From NCBI GenBank assembly GCA_928722015.1, contig CAKMWI010000002.1:1-64000 (forward strand): a stretch of 64,000 bases of DNA, written 5' to 3'. The DNA comes from Candidatus Gastranaerophilales bacterium (GTDB lineage: Bacteria; Cyanobacteriota; Vampirovibrionia; Gastranaerophilales; Gastranaerophilaceae). A program made the translations under genes and the position numbers. The notes under the pieces were generated by a model, which saw nothing but the letters and a program-made list of their open reading frames with translations, was not told the DNA's origin and made no database searches. Every line of letters starts with the position of its first letter. Within the stretch, counting starts at the first letter, position 1. Positions 8,300-17,285 of this stretch are shown here, piece by piece.

Positions 8300-9139
8300 T
8301 TAAACTTCTTCAGCAGCTTTGGCTAAACCTTCTCTAACTAAAGCCTGTGCTGTTTTAATATCGCGATAGTTATTTTGATATTCTGTAGCCTTTGCTTTTT
8401 CATGTCCAAATGAATGAGCTATACTAGAACATATTAACAATATAGGTGAGTAATCCAAAACACCTGATGCGAAATTTTTTATACCAGATGGAACTTTTGC
8501 AAGTTTTTTAGATACGAAATTTAATACTTTACTTTTATTCAATTTCTTTGCAACTTCAGCTGTAGTCTTGGCAATTTCTTTTTCAGGAATTTTTGATAAT
8601 AACTTACTTGATAACTTAGAAGCACCTTTACCCAAGCCCACAATTGCTAAAAATGCAGTTCCAACAGTTCCTAAAGCGGTTAATACCGGGTGATTATTTG
8701 AAAACTCACGCATTGACGAACTTTTCTTATCCAAAATTTTCTTTAAGCCAAAAGTCGCATCAATTGCTAAAATAGCACCTGTTAAGGAAACAGCCGTATT
8801 AACAAAACGATTCAATCTTACATATCTGCTAAAATCAGTTTTAGGTAATAACTTAGCTGTTTTCATTAAATCAGACATAGATTTCGGATTTTTTACAGCA
8901 GCAGCAAGCCCTGCGGCCAATGGTATTGAATAATATAAAGCATTAGAAATTCTTTTATGCTTCTTATCATTAACATCATGCGAAGCCTTTGCATAAGCAA
9001 GCTGTCTGATTGTTTTATCATCTAATCTAGCAATTTGAAGCATAGTTTCAGGATAAAGCATCCTACCTTCCCCAGGATCATTATTAGTTCCAAAAGGAGT
9101 TTTTCCTACCATTAAAGACCTGACCGAATTAACTTGCAT
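8300..9139 (-). CDS. Unknown protein with several hydrophobic segments
   Basis: 279 residues from the ATG at 9139, chosen because AAAGG sits about eight bases upstream; a GTG nine bases earlier is the alternative. Hydrophobic stretches lie near residues 70-85 (IPLAAGLAAAV), 115-130, 155-170 (AFLAIVGLGKGASKL) and 225-240 (SPILLICSSIAHSF), between basic, lysine-rich linkers. There is no signal peptide. I do not recognise the family. It belongs to the same style of lineage-restricted membrane proteins as those at 10615, 17286, 19851 and 57027. It is followed by its own terminator and diverges from mtaB. Confidence 0.65.
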   Translation of the reverse strand: MQVNSVRSLMVGKTPFGTNNDPGEGRMLYPETMLQIARLDDKTIRQLAYAKASHDVNDKKHKRISNALYYSIPLAAGLAAAVKNPKSMSDLMKTAKLLPKTDFSRYVRLNRFVNTAVSLTGAILAIDATFGLKKILDKKSSSMREFSNNHPVLTALGTVGTAFLAIVGLGKGASKLSSKLLSKIPEKEIAKTTAEVAKKLNKSKVLNFVSKKLAKVPSGIKNFASGVLDYSPILLICSSIAHSFGHEKAKATEYQNNYRDIKTAQALVREGLAKAAEEV

Positions 9140-9232
9140 ATATAACACCTTTACCTTTCACACTTTGATTATACACATTTAAAAACAGAAAGTAAATTTT
9201 TTTGCTATTTTAATAACATAAATACACAAATA

Positions 9233-9261
9233 TTTACAAATGAAATTGTTTTTTATATTAT
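9233..9261 (+). promoter_or_regulatory. Predicted leaderless promoter of mtaB
   Basis: TTTACA (9233-9238), a 17-bp spacer, TATTAT (9256-9261), then exactly six bases to the ATG at 9268. This is the clearest two-element example of the leaderless pattern in the window. Confidence 0.6.
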
Positions 9262-9267
9262 CATAGA

Positions 9268-10551
9268 ATGAAAAAGTTTAATATCCATACGATGGGATGT
9301 AAATCTAACCAATTTGAAAGTGCAATAATTGAAGAAAATTTACTAAAACATGGCCTACAAAAAACAAATAAAATAGAAGATGCTGATATTTATATATTAA
9401 ATTCATGCAGCGTTACTCACAAAAGTGATAATGAAGCAATGTACCTTTTAAGGGCAGCAAAACACAAAAGACCTGATATAATAACAATTGCAACTGGCTG
9501 TGTAGCTCAAATTGAAAAAGAATTACTACTGAAAAACGATTTTATAGATTACGTAATCGGGAATGACGAAAAACTACATATTTTCGACTACATAACATCG
9601 GATGAAAGACTACACGCAAAAGATATAATGAATTTGGGTGAATTCAATAAAATTGAACTAGAAGACACAGCGAAAACTCGTGCAAGTTTAAAAATACAAG
9701 ATGGCTGCGATAATAGATGCACCTATTGTATTATATGGAAAGCGAGAGGAAAAAGTAGAAGTGCAGATTCTAACTTTATAGTTGAACAAATTAATAAATT
9801 TGCAAATAATGGATTTAAAGAAGTTATGCTGACAGGAATCCATATTGGTCAATGGGGAAAAGATTTTAACCTGACACTTTTAGATTTATTAAAAGAAATT
9901 GAAAAAAAAACTACAATTGAACGATACAGACTGGGCTCTCTTAATCCAACAGAAATTACAGATGAAATGCTTGAATTTTTAAAATCTTCAACAAAGTTTT
10001 GCCCACATTTTCACCTATCTCTGCAATCTGCAAACGATAAAACTCTACTTTCAATGAACAGATTTTACAAAACAGAAGATTATTTAATGCTAATTAATAA
10101 AATAAATTCAACATTTGAACTGCCATTCTTAGGCAGCGATATTATTGTAGGATTTGCAGGAGAAACAGATACAGATTTTGATACTACACGTAAAAATTTA
10201 GAAAAATCAGGATTAACACAAATTCATACCTTTCCATATTCAAAAAGAAAGGGGACTATCGGTGCAGAAATGAATAATCAGATTTCTGATAACATAAAAA
10301 ATCAACGAGCTTCAATTATAAAAAATATTTCAAAAAACAAATACGATAATTTTATACAAAAAAATATAAACAAAACCTGCGAAGTTTTAATCGAAAAACA
10401 TCGAGACAAACACACAAATAAACTCAAAGGTATCACAAGAAACTATCTTACTATACAAATAGATTCAGAAAGAGAAGACCTCTATAATACTTTGCAATAT
10501 GTAAAAGTTACAGATTATAAAAATAATATAATTTTAGGCTCACTTATTTAA
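9268..10551 (+). CDS. mtaB: tRNA ms2t6A37 methylthiotransferase MtaB
   Basis: 427 residues. The N-terminal UPF0004 domain starts HTMGCKSNQFES and supplies three cysteines (C11, and those in NSCSVTH and ATGCVAQ) for an auxiliary 4Fe-4S cluster. The radical SAM cluster motif is CDNRCTYC (CxxxCxxC) near residue 148. A TRAM-like tail follows around residue 370. The family adds a methylthio group to t6A37 in ANN-decoding tRNAs. The wording GCKSNQFES and IQDGCDNRCTYCIIWKARG favours MtaB over MiaB or RimO. No Shine-Dalgarno is present. Confidence 0.9.
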   Translation: MKKFNIHTMGCKSNQFESAIIEENLLKHGLQKTNKIEDADIYILNSCSVTHKSDNEAMYLLRAAKHKRPDIITIATGCVAQIEKELLLKNDFIDYVIGNDEKLHIFDYITSDERLHAKDIMNLGEFNKIELEDTAKTRASLKIQDGCDNRCTYCIIWKARGKSRSADSNFIVEQINKFANNGFKEVMLTGIHIGQWGKDFNLTLLDLLKEIEKKTTIERYRLGSLNPTEITDEMLEFLKSSTKFCPHFHLSLQSANDKTLLSMNRFYKTEDYLMLINKINSTFELPFLGSDIIVGFAGETDTDFDTTRKNLEKSGLTQIHTFPYSKRKGTIGAEMNNQISDNIKNQRASIIKNISKNKYDNFIQKNINKTCEVLIEKHRDKHTNKLKGITRNYLTIQIDSEREDLYNTLQYVKVTDYKNNIILGSLI

Positions 10552-10571
10552 TATAGCTTTTGATAAGATTT

Positions 10572-10608
10572 AAGGCGCGATGAATTTTAATAAAATTCAC
10601 TGAGCCTT
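10572..10608. terminator. Hairpin between mtaB and the opposing gene, possible terminator
   Basis: Outer AAGGC/GCCTT and inner TGAATTTT/AAAATTCA stems are separated by a GCGA/CTGA internal loop, with an AAT apical loop. The T tract is weak on both strands, so this may be a processing or stability element rather than a true terminator. Confidence 0.35.
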
Positions 10609-10614
10609 TACAAT

Positions 10615-11010
10615 TTATGATTCTCTACCAATATTTTTCATCAAATCAATTACTAAACCTAATCCTGTACAAACAATAAGTGGCCCCTTTGCAAATTTTG
10701 CAAACGTTTTGAGAAGCTTTTTAGGATTTTTCATATTTGATTTTATCGTTTTAGAAAAAGTTTTTACTAATGGAGTTTGACCCTGTTTTAATCTACCCTT
10801 GTTTATTTGGTTTCTAACAGAATTAATTATATTTTTTTGTTCCGACAAAGGCAACGAGCTAACAGCTTTGCAAAAACCTCCAGCAACTGAATAAGCTGCG
10901 ACAGTCAAACCAACACCAATATCCGTATCAGCAACAGCTCCACGCTTTGTAGCATTATAATTAGCCTCAGGCGTCATTTGATAAGTACAATTATAACCAC
11001 AATTTTGCAT
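10615..11010 (-). CDS. Unknown small protein with two hydrophobic segments
   Basis: 131 residues. A cysteine-containing N-terminus (MQNCGYNCTYQMTPEANYN) is followed by a hydrophobic, Gly/Ala-rich segment (GVGLTVAAYSVAGGF), a basic middle (about residues 65-105) and a second hydrophobic segment near the end (GPLIVCTGLGLVIDLM). I do not recognise it. The ATG has no close Shine-Dalgarno; TATTAT ends six bases upstream, so the transcript is predicted to be leaderless. It faces mtaB and has the secY-side terminator behind it. Confidence 0.6.
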   Translation of the reverse strand: MQNCGYNCTYQMTPEANYNATKRGAVADTDIGVGLTVAAYSVAGGFCKAVSSLPLSEQKNIINSVRNQINKGRLKQGQTPLVKTFSKTIKSNMKNPKKLLKTFAKFAKGPLIVCTGLGLVIDLMKNIGRES

Positions 11011-11016
11011 TTTAAT

Positions 11017-11022
11017 ATAATA
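11017..11022 (-). promoter_or_regulatory. Predicted leaderless -10 element of the gene at 10615-11010
   Basis: Minus strand TATTAT, six bases (ATTAAA) before the ATG at 11010. No clear -35 element is visible. Confidence 0.4.
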
Positions 11023-11109
11023 AAAACCTCAAATATTCACAAAGAAAATTGCTAACAGAAAACTTAAAAATAGACATTTATTTTACTGATATATATAAAG
11101 GCATTAGAC

Positions 11110-11154
11110 AAACAATAAGAGCAGTATATGTATTGCATACTGCTCTTATTGTTT
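11110..11154 (-). terminator. Strong terminator after secY
   Basis: An 18-bp perfect stem (AAACAATAAGAGCAGTAT with its complement) around a nine-base loop, ending in a T-rich tract on the minus strand. It closes the rpsE-rpmD-rplO-secY unit. Confidence 0.85.
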
Positions 11155-11181
11155 ATTTAAATATAAATTGAAATTATAAAC

Positions 11182-12519
11182 TTATTCTTTTAAGAATGAT
11201 TCATAATTCCTTGCCAACAGATGAGTTCTTACTTGATTAATCAAATCAAGCGCAACACCAACCATGATTATTAGAGACGTAGCCCCAATACCTTGAAGGG
11301 TTTCGATATGGGTAGCATAACTTGCGAATGAAGGAACAAGTGCAATTATGCCCAACCCTATAGCTCCAATAAACGTAGTTTTTGACAATATCTTATCCAA
11401 AGCCTCTGCGGTTGGTTTGCCAGGTTTTATACCCGGTATAGATGATCCGTATTTTTTCAAATTATCAGCGATATCCTTTGGTTGCATATTAGGCATAATC
11501 GAAGCGTAAAAGAACGTTAACGCAATAATTAAACCAATATATAAGAAATAATACGTAATCCCGTCAGGACTTAAATAGTGATTCAAATTCAGTACAAAAT
11601 TCTTAACTGCAGCAGACTTGAAGTTAGCCTGTCCTACCAAAGCCAAAATAGTTGATGGAAACAACAATATAGCAATAGCAAAGATAATAGGCATAACACC
11701 ACCAGGATTAAGTTTAAATGGTATAAAAGAATTCATACCTCCATAAACTTTATTACCAATTTGTCTTTTTGGATTTACTATAATAACTTTTCTTACAGCT
11801 TCCTGCATAATGACAATCAATATCATTGCAAGAAAGAATATCAGAAGCAATATCAGTAAACCTATCTGCATTTGAGAACTTGATTTGACTAACTGCATAG
11901 TTCTCTGTGCGTAAATAGGAATTCCAGATAAAATACCACAGAAAATAATTAGAGAACCTCCGTTTCCTATACCATTTTCTGTTATTAATTCAGAAATCCA
12001 CATTACAAGAACAGCACCTGCTGTTAAAACACATATTGAACTTGCATAAAATGCCACAGGATTAACTGTAGAAATTATCGCTTTTGGTAAATGATGCAAG
12101 TACAACATAAAAATAAATGATTGAAAAATTGCAAGTACAACAGTAAATATTCTGGTATACTGAGACAATTTTCTTCTACCTGCCTCTCCCTCTTCTTTCT
12201 GTAATTTTTCCAAAGATGGAATAACGACAGAAACAAGCTGAACAATAATAGATGATGTGATAAATGGTCCAATACCCAAAGCTAGTACTGAAACTTTTCC
12301 TAATGCACCACCGGAAAATAAATCAAGAAATCCTACTATATTATTTCCCTGAGCGATATTAGCAAAAGCCTGATTATCAATACCGTACAAAGGCATTTGA
12401 ACACCAAATCTCCACACAGCAATCATCAAAAATGTAAACAGAATCTTTTGTTTCAATCCTGATGCATTCCACATGGACATCAAATCATCAGTTGTAGGCA
12501 TTTTTGCTCCTTGTGCCAT
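11182..12519 (-). CDS. secY: Protein translocase subunit SecY
   Basis: 445 residues with the ten-span SecY layout. Recognisable family text includes FGVQMPLYGID near residue 38, GGALGKVSVLALGIGPFITSSIIVQL at the start of TM2, EGEAGRRKLSQYTR in the first cytosolic loop, ENGIGNGGSLIIF around TM5 and PSIAKPGKPT-like IPGIKPGKPTAEALDK in the last large cytosolic loop. It forms the protein-conducting channel with SecE and SecG. The ATG overlaps the rplO stop (TAATG), so the two are translationally coupled. adk, map and infA, which often follow secY, are absent; a strong terminator comes instead. Confidence 0.97.
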   Translation of the reverse strand: MAQGAKMPTTDDLMSMWNASGLKQKILFTFLMIAVWRFGVQMPLYGIDNQAFANIAQGNNIVGFLDLFSGGALGKVSVLALGIGPFITSSIIVQLVSVVIPSLEKLQKEEGEAGRRKLSQYTRIFTVVLAIFQSFIFMLYLHHLPKAIISTVNPVAFYASSICVLTAGAVLVMWISELITENGIGNGGSLIIFCGILSGIPIYAQRTMQLVKSSSQMQIGLLILLLIFFLAMILIVIMQEAVRKVIIVNPKRQIGNKVYGGMNSFIPFKLNPGGVMPIIFAIAILLFPSTILALVGQANFKSAAVKNFVLNLNHYLSPDGITYYFLYIGLIIALTFFYASIMPNMQPKDIADNLKKYGSSIPGIKPGKPTAEALDKILSKTTFIGAIGLGIIALVPSFASYATHIETLQGIGATSLIIMVGVALDLINQVRTHLLARNYESFLKE

Positions 12520-12968
12520 TATACTAACTCAACCTTTCCGCCAGCAGCTTCAATTTTTTCTTTTGCAGATGGAGTTACATAAGATGCTTTTACTGTAACT
12601 GCAGATTTTATTTCTCCGTTACCTAAAACTCTTAAACCAACGCAAGATGGATGGATTGTTAATACTTCTTTCAATGAATCTAAAGAAACTTCTTTTAGAC
12701 CCAATGCATCAAGTCTGCCAACATTGATTTGAGCATAATTAAGTTTAGAATAAACTTGGAAGCCTTTCAATTTTGGCAATCTTCTGTAAGCTGGCATTTG
12801 ACCACCCTCAAAACCTCTTTTAGAAGAGTTTCCAGATCTTTGACCTTCACCATTATGACCGCGGCAAGAAGTTTTACCATGTCCAGATGAACGACCTCTG
12901 CCAACTCTTTTTGATTTAGATGTAGAACCTTCTGCAGGTTTTAAATCTGCTAATGTTATATTTGACAT
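12519..12968 (-). CDS. rplO: 50S ribosomal protein L15 (uL15)
   Basis: 149 residues with the standard L15 layout. The N-terminal basic, glycine-rich extension that threads into 23S rRNA contains GRGRSSGHGKTSCRGHNGEG, followed by FEGGQMPAYRRLPKLKGF. The globular C-terminus ends in the usual AGGKVELV. It starts 49 bases after rpmD and overlaps secY by one base. Confidence 0.97.
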   Translation of the reverse strand: MSNITLADLKPAEGSTSKSKRVGRGRSSGHGKTSCRGHNGEGQRSGNSSKRGFEGGQMPAYRRLPKLKGFQVYSKLNYAQINVGRLDALGLKEVSLDSLKEVLTIHPSCVGLRVLGNGEIKSAVTVKASYVTPSAKEKIEAAGGKVELV

Positions 12969-13017
12969 TTTATTTCCTCTTTCTTTGTACTTTATAATTA
13001 ATTATTAACAATGGCAA

Positions 13018-13209
13018 CTATTTTACAATTTCAACAAGATGTGAAACTTTGTTTACCATACCCATAATTGTTGCACTTTCTGAGTGTTCAACAACTTGAT
13101 CTTTTTTTGTTAACCCTAAACCTCTAACAACCTTGCGTTGAGCTTCAGGAGTACCGATTAAACTTCTTACAAGTTTAATTTTAATTGAATTTGTTTTTTT
13201 ATCTGTCAT
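13018..13209 (-). CDS. rpmD: 50S ribosomal protein L30 (uL30)
   Basis: 63 residues, typical size. The core IKLVRSLIGTPEAQRKVVRGLGL and the C-terminal MGMVNKVSHLVEI are characteristic. To my knowledge L30 is missing from chloroplasts and generally from photosynthetic cyanobacteria, so if this is a non-photosynthetic relative of cyanobacteria its presence is a useful distinguishing trait. Confidence 0.95.
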   Translation of the reverse strand: MTDKKTNSIKIKLVRSLIGTPEAQRKVVRGLGLTKKDQVVEHSESATIMGMVNKVSHLVEIVK

Positions 13210-13253
13210 AATTTTATTTCCTTATATTTTCAATAGATATTCTTTATACTAAA

Positions 13254-13892
13254 CTAGTTTAAAAATTCAGCCATTGATAATCCACGTTTTTTAGCAACAT
13301 CGCTAAATGGAGTCAAAGCTTTTAATGCGGCAATAGTAGCATTAGCTGCATTTAAAGGTGATTTTGATCCTAAAGATTTTGAAAGAATATTTTCAATACC
13401 TGCAAGTTCTAAAACTGAACGAACAGCACCACCGGCAATAATACCAGTACCAGCAGAAGCAGGTCTCAACATAACTTCACCAGCACCAGATTTTCCAGTG
13501 ATTGGATGAGGAATTGTTGTTTTAAAAATTGGAACTGTAATAAGATTTTTTCTACCGTCAGCAATAGCCTTTTGGATAGCAATAATAACTTCAGAAGCTT
13601 TTGCACATCCAACTCCAACCTGACCTTTTTGATTTCCAACAATAACAATTGCACGGAAACTTAATTTTTTACCACCCTTAACTACTTTTGTTACACGACT
13701 GATTTGAACAACTCTTTCTGTCCATTCAGACTGTGGTTTTTCTTCTGTAGTTTCTATTTTTTGTTTTCTGCCGCGACCTTTTCTTGATTTTACAGGTTTT
13801 TCTTCTGCAACAGCTTCAACTGCAACTTCTTCAGTTGTAACAGTTTCATCAACTGCAGCTTCTGTAACATTTAATTCTTCATTGTTTTCCAT
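13254..13892 (-). CDS. rpsE: 30S ribosomal protein S5 (uS5) with an N-terminal extension
   Basis: 212 residues against about 167 in E. coli. The conserved S5 body begins around residue 57 (RVVQISRVTKVVKGGKKLSF) and includes GNQKGQVGVGCAKA and the C-terminal AGIENILSKSLGSKSPLN. In front is an extension of about 45 residues: an acidic Glu/Val/Thr-rich half followed by a basic stretch (KSRKGRGRKQK). Acidic tails like this are not needed for assembly in model bacteria; the role here is unknown. A Shine-Dalgarno (AAAGG) precedes the ATG. It is the first gene of its transcription unit, although rplR normally sits directly upstream in the spc operon. Confidence 0.95.
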   Translation of the reverse strand: MENNEELNVTEAAVDETVTTEEVAVEAVAEEKPVKSRKGRGRKQKIETTEEKPQSEWTERVVQISRVTKVVKGGKKLSFRAIVIVGNQKGQVGVGCAKASEVIIAIQKAIADGRKNLITVPIFKTTIPHPITGKSGAGEVMLRPASAGTGIIAGGAVRSVLELAGIENILSKSLGSKSPLNAANATIAALKALTPFSDVAKKRGLSMAEFLN

Positions 13893-14040
13893 TGATTTTT
13901 ACCTTTCTTGTAATTTTACTTCTAATAATTAGAACATTTATATTCTCCAACCGGGTTAGGTAGGAATATAACAAATACGCCAAAAATAAGCTAATTAAAG
14001 CCGTATGGAAATCGTATTTGAACTTTTTAACTTCTGACAG
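13893..14040 (-). promoter_or_regulatory. 5' leader of the rpsE unit, possible autoregulatory RNA
   Basis: The transcribed leader contains a small hairpin (TTCTAA-TTA-TTAGAA, about 13919-13935) and the Shine-Dalgarno. Long leaders on ribosomal operons often bind an encoded protein, but I cannot identify a known leader motif here. Confidence 0.3.
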
Positions 14041-14045
14041 AGATA

Positions 14046-14074
14046 AATATACAATAAACAAAGCTTTTCGTCAA
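14046..14074 (-). promoter_or_regulatory. Promoter of the rpsE-rpmD-rplO-secY unit
   Basis: Minus strand: TTGACG (14069-14074), a 17-bp spacer, TATATT (14046-14051). This predicts a leader of roughly 145 bases before the rpsE ATG. Confidence 0.65.
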
Positions 14075-14201
14075 GCAATGTGTAAAGATTTTCTAAGATT
14101 TTGAAGTATATATCATTACAGTTTTATCAAAAATTCAAATTAAAAAATACAAAATAGATTTTGTGTTAATATATAAAAATAGAATTATGAGGGTAATACT
14201 T

Positions 14202-15443
14202 ATGGGACAAACTTTAGTTGAAAAGATTATATCGAATCATGCAGGGAAAAACGTTAAAGCAGGAGAATTAGTTATTGCAAATGTTGATGTATGCGCAGTT
14301 CAAGATGGTACCGGGCCTTTAACAGTTCAAGAATTTAAAAAACTTGGAAAAGAAAAACTAAATAATCCAGAACGTACAATTTTATTTATTGACCATGCAT
14401 CACCAAGCCCTAAAAAGGAATTATCCAATATGCATACAGTATTGCGAGAATTTGCAAAAGAATATGGCGCAACCCTATCCGAAGTAGGTTCCGGTGTATG
14501 TCATCAAAGACTGGTAGAATCTTTTGTCAACCCGGGAGAAATTCTTGTTGGAGCAGACTCGCATACATGCACATCCGGTGCTCTAGGGGCATTTGCAACA
14601 GGTATGGGTTCAACGGATATTGCCGTTGCAATGGCATTAGGAAAAACTTGGCTTAAAGTTCCACAAACCTTTAAAATTGTCGTTAACGGCAAATTTAAAG
14701 AAGGAATTTGCTCTAAAGATTTAATGTTACATTTTATAGGAATGATTGGAGCCGATGGTGCTACATATAAAGCTTTAGAATTTTGTGGAGAAACTATCGA
14801 TAATATGAGTATGTCTGAAAGATTCACGCTTGCAAATATGGCAGTTGAAGCAGGAGCAAAATGCGGACTTTTTGTTGCTGATGACAAAACAAAAGAATAT
14901 CTAGACTCAAGAGGTAGAGGTGAAAAATTCATATCAATCAAACCAGATAAGGATGCCATTTACGAAAGAGTTATCGAAATCGATGCTTCAAAAATAGAAC
15001 ATACAGTTTCTTGTCCTCATACTGTTGACAACACAAAACTTGCTAAAGATTTGAACAACATTAAAGTTGATCAGGTTTATGTTGGTACTTGTACTAATGG
15101 TCGAATAGAAGATTTAAGAACTGTTGCAAAAATTCTAAAAGGTAAAAAAGTAAACAATAATGTAAGAATGCTTATTTGTCCGGCCTCCAGAGAAATATAT
15201 AAACAAGCCTTAAAAGAAGGTTTATTAGAAATTTTTATAGATTCTAATGCAACAATTTTGCCACCTGGTTGTGGACCCTGTGTAGGTATACATGCCGGTA
15301 TTTTAGCAGACAATGAAGTTTGTCTAACGACTCAAAATAGAAACTTCCAAGGCAGATTAGGAAATACGAAAGGATATATATATTTATCTTCACCTTATGT
15401 AGCAGCTTATTCTGCTATTAATGGATATATTTCTGATAAATAA
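14202..15443 (+). CDS. leuC: 3-isopropylmalate dehydratase large subunit (LeuC / aconitase superfamily)
   Basis: 413 residues from the ATG at 14202, selected because GAGGG lies eight bases upstream and GQTLVEKIISNHAGK is the usual family N-terminus. The short, roughly 420-residue form is typical of the archaeal and clostridial LeuC/homoaconitase type. The three cluster cysteines are visible in YVGTCTNGR and PPGCGPCVG, and the substrate-side HASPSP and GADSHTCTSGALGAFATGMG are present. It would isomerise 2- to 3-isopropylmalate in leucine synthesis, or a homologous substrate. The small subunit LeuD is not adjacent. It ends at its own terminator. Confidence 0.88.
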   Translation: MGQTLVEKIISNHAGKNVKAGELVIANVDVCAVQDGTGPLTVQEFKKLGKEKLNNPERTILFIDHASPSPKKELSNMHTVLREFAKEYGATLSEVGSGVCHQRLVESFVNPGEILVGADSHTCTSGALGAFATGMGSTDIAVAMALGKTWLKVPQTFKIVVNGKFKEGICSKDLMLHFIGMIGADGATYKALEFCGETIDNMSMSERFTLANMAVEAGAKCGLFVADDKTKEYLDSRGRGEKFISIKPDKDAIYERVIEIDASKIEHTVSCPHTVDNTKLAKDLNNIKVDQVYVGTCTNGRIEDLRTVAKILKGKKVNNNVRMLICPASREIYKQALKEGLLEIFIDSNATILPPGCGPCVGIHAGILADNEVCLTTQNRNFQGRLGNTKGYIYLSSPYVAAYSAINGYISDK

Positions 15444-15483
15444 TAAATATTTTTACACAATAAACTATTTTATCTTTAAATAA

Positions 15484-15516
15484 ATACGAGCCGATGTTTA
15501 TCGACTCGTATCTTTC
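15484..15516. terminator. Terminator between leuC and the GH13 operon
   Basis: ATACGAGCCGAT and ATCGACTCGTAT pair with one mismatch around GTTT, followed by CTTTCTCTCTT. It can serve leuC and, in reverse, the operon ending at 15545. Confidence 0.65.
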
Positions 15517-15544
15517 TCTCTTAACTTGTATTTATTTTTTATAT

Positions 15545-17284
15545 CTAATGTTGTTTATAAACTTTTTTAGTATAAGTTTCAATATATGGTGTATCTATCT
15601 CAAAAACATGTATTCGACCAGGACCAAGATTTACAGCGACTTCGCCCTGTGAAACCTGGAATGTACTTTCTTCTCCGTATGATGGTAGCAGATTAACAAG
15701 CTTCTGATTAGCCTTCAGGGTTGGAACATCAACAACACAAGCTACTGGTCTATTTACATTTTTATTAGCTAATACTAATAAAGTCTTACCATGTCTATGT
15801 CTTGCAAAGGCAATAACTTGATCCAGTTTATCTTTCTGTTTATCAAGAACTATATATGACCCACGCTTAATAACATCACCATATTTATCACGGAAATTTA
15901 AACAAGCGGTCATAAACTTACCTATTTCCGGTTTATCACCACCAGGCTTTCTAGACAAATTAAATATATCAAGTTTACCTTGATGTACAGTCATTTCGTG
16001 ATTATCAGTACGAGTTTCTGTTGAATACTTGTCTCTATATGAATAATCATAATAATCTCCAGACTGGAAGCCATCAACAAAATAAGGATTCAACATCGGT
16101 AAAGTTGCTTCAAGACCGGAAACCAGATTACAGTAGACTTCCCCACCATTAAACATAGGAGACATATCATCATGAGTTGCAAAGGAACCAATCAAAGATT
16201 TACCCGAATCTACTCTATATGACATATTTAAATTATCAATAACATAATCATGTAATTCTTTTGCTGTATTCCATTCATGGAAGATATGATATTGACCATA
16301 ATAAGCATCAAAACCTGCACGAAGAGAATCTTCGGGTCTATCATAAGGCATATTTGCCTGAGGGGAAGCATCTTCATAAGTATAAGATTCAGCTAACCAT
16401 GCAAATTCAGGATTACGCTTTCTGGAATACGGAATAATAATATCCCAAAACTCAGGCGGCTTAGCCCTTGCAACGTCAGCTCTTATACCATCCGCACCTG
16501 CATCAATCATCATATCAACAAACTTTCGATGATATTCTAAAAGCTCAGGATTAAGAGTTCTTTTTCCTTCATCTTCCCAAGGCTGGAACATTCGAATATC
16601 AAACCATCCTTGAGGAGTTTTAGCTAAACCATTTCTCTCATGAGCCATCAATTCAGGTTTGGCATTATACAAATCGTAAGATGCACAGCTAGGCATATCA
16701 ACCATAACACGAATACCGCGATTATGACAAGCATCAATAAATGCCTTAAATTGCTCTTTATCTGAACGCGGATCATTTTTATCCACTAACATAGGATCAA
16801 TTTTCAACATATCTGCAGGGGCATAAACAGAACCTGCTGTACCCATAGCATTATTTACCCCCGGAGGATTGATTGGTAGAATATGAAGAGTATTAAAACC
16901 TTCAGACTTAATTTCATCCAATCTGTCAATAGCATTTAAAAATGTTCCATGCTGTTCTCCACCTTCAATATATTCATTACCATTAGTATCTTTTGCATTA
17001 AAAGTTCTAGGAATAATAGCAAGGATTTTAGCACCATTAGTTGTAAATAAAGTTCTTAAATCATTCTTATAAGGTTTTACAGGTTCAGCTTGCACATTAG
17101 AAACATGCACAACTGCAGGAGAATTAATCAGTGCTTGATTTTTTAAAAATTTTGATAGTAAATTTTGAGATGAAACAGAAGATTCAATAGAAGTCTGTAC
17201 CTGCTTATTTTGTTGATTATCAGCTGTAGCAGGATTCAGAGAATTAAGCCTTTGGGATATTAAATTTGTTGAAACATTCATCAT
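15545..17284 (-). CDS. Cytoplasmic alpha-amylase-family (GH13) protein
   Basis: 579 residues with no signal peptide. An N-terminal, Gln/Asn/Ser-rich segment of about 70 residues precedes a GH13 barrel. The likely nucleophile is Asp270 (GADGIRADVARAK), the acid/base Glu299 (WLAES) and the third carboxylate Asp372 (SFATHDDMS). Region I (VMVDMPSCASYD) lacks the usual histidine. A beta-sandwich C-domain follows. It probably acts on alpha-glucans or maltooligosaccharides inside the cell, possibly as a maltosyl or glucosyl transferase rather than a hydrolase. It is the last gene of a three-gene operon with two unknown membrane proteins. An AGGAG Shine-Dalgarno precedes the first of two ATGs, one base after the preceding stop. 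Confidence 0.82.
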   Translation of the reverse strand: MMNVSTNLISQRLNSLNPATADNQQNKQVQTSIESSVSSQNLLSKFLKNQALINSPAVVHVSNVQAEPVKPYKNDLRTLFTTNGAKILAIIPRTFNAKDTNGNEYIEGGEQHGTFLNAIDRLDEIKSEGFNTLHILPINPPGVNNAMGTAGSVYAPADMLKIDPMLVDKNDPRSDKEQFKAFIDACHNRGIRVMVDMPSCASYDLYNAKPELMAHERNGLAKTPQGWFDIRMFQPWEDEGKRTLNPELLEYHRKFVDMMIDAGADGIRADVARAKPPEFWDIIIPYSRKRNPEFAWLAESYTYEDASPQANMPYDRPEDSLRAGFDAYYGQYHIFHEWNTAKELHDYVIDNLNMSYRVDSGKSLIGSFATHDDMSPMFNGGEVYCNLVSGLEATLPMLNPYFVDGFQSGDYYDYSYRDKYSTETRTDNHEMTVHQGKLDIFNLSRKPGGDKPEIGKFMTACLNFRDKYGDVIKRGSYIVLDKQKDKLDQVIAFARHRHGKTLLVLANKNVNRPVACVVDVPTLKANQKLVNLLPSYGEESTFQVSQGEVAVNLGPGRIHVFEIDTPYIETYTKKVYKQH

Positions 17285-17285
17285 A

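Noticed and set aside
13879..14061. A 60-codon minus-strand frame over the rpsE leader
   Set aside because: It would start upstream of the predicted transcription start and overlaps the rpsE ATG. No ribosome-binding site.
14504..14959. 151-codon ORF antisense to leuC, and similar antisense ORFs under korA/korB, oppA and aspS
   Set aside because: Shadow frames of well-identified genes, with no translation signals or domains of their own.
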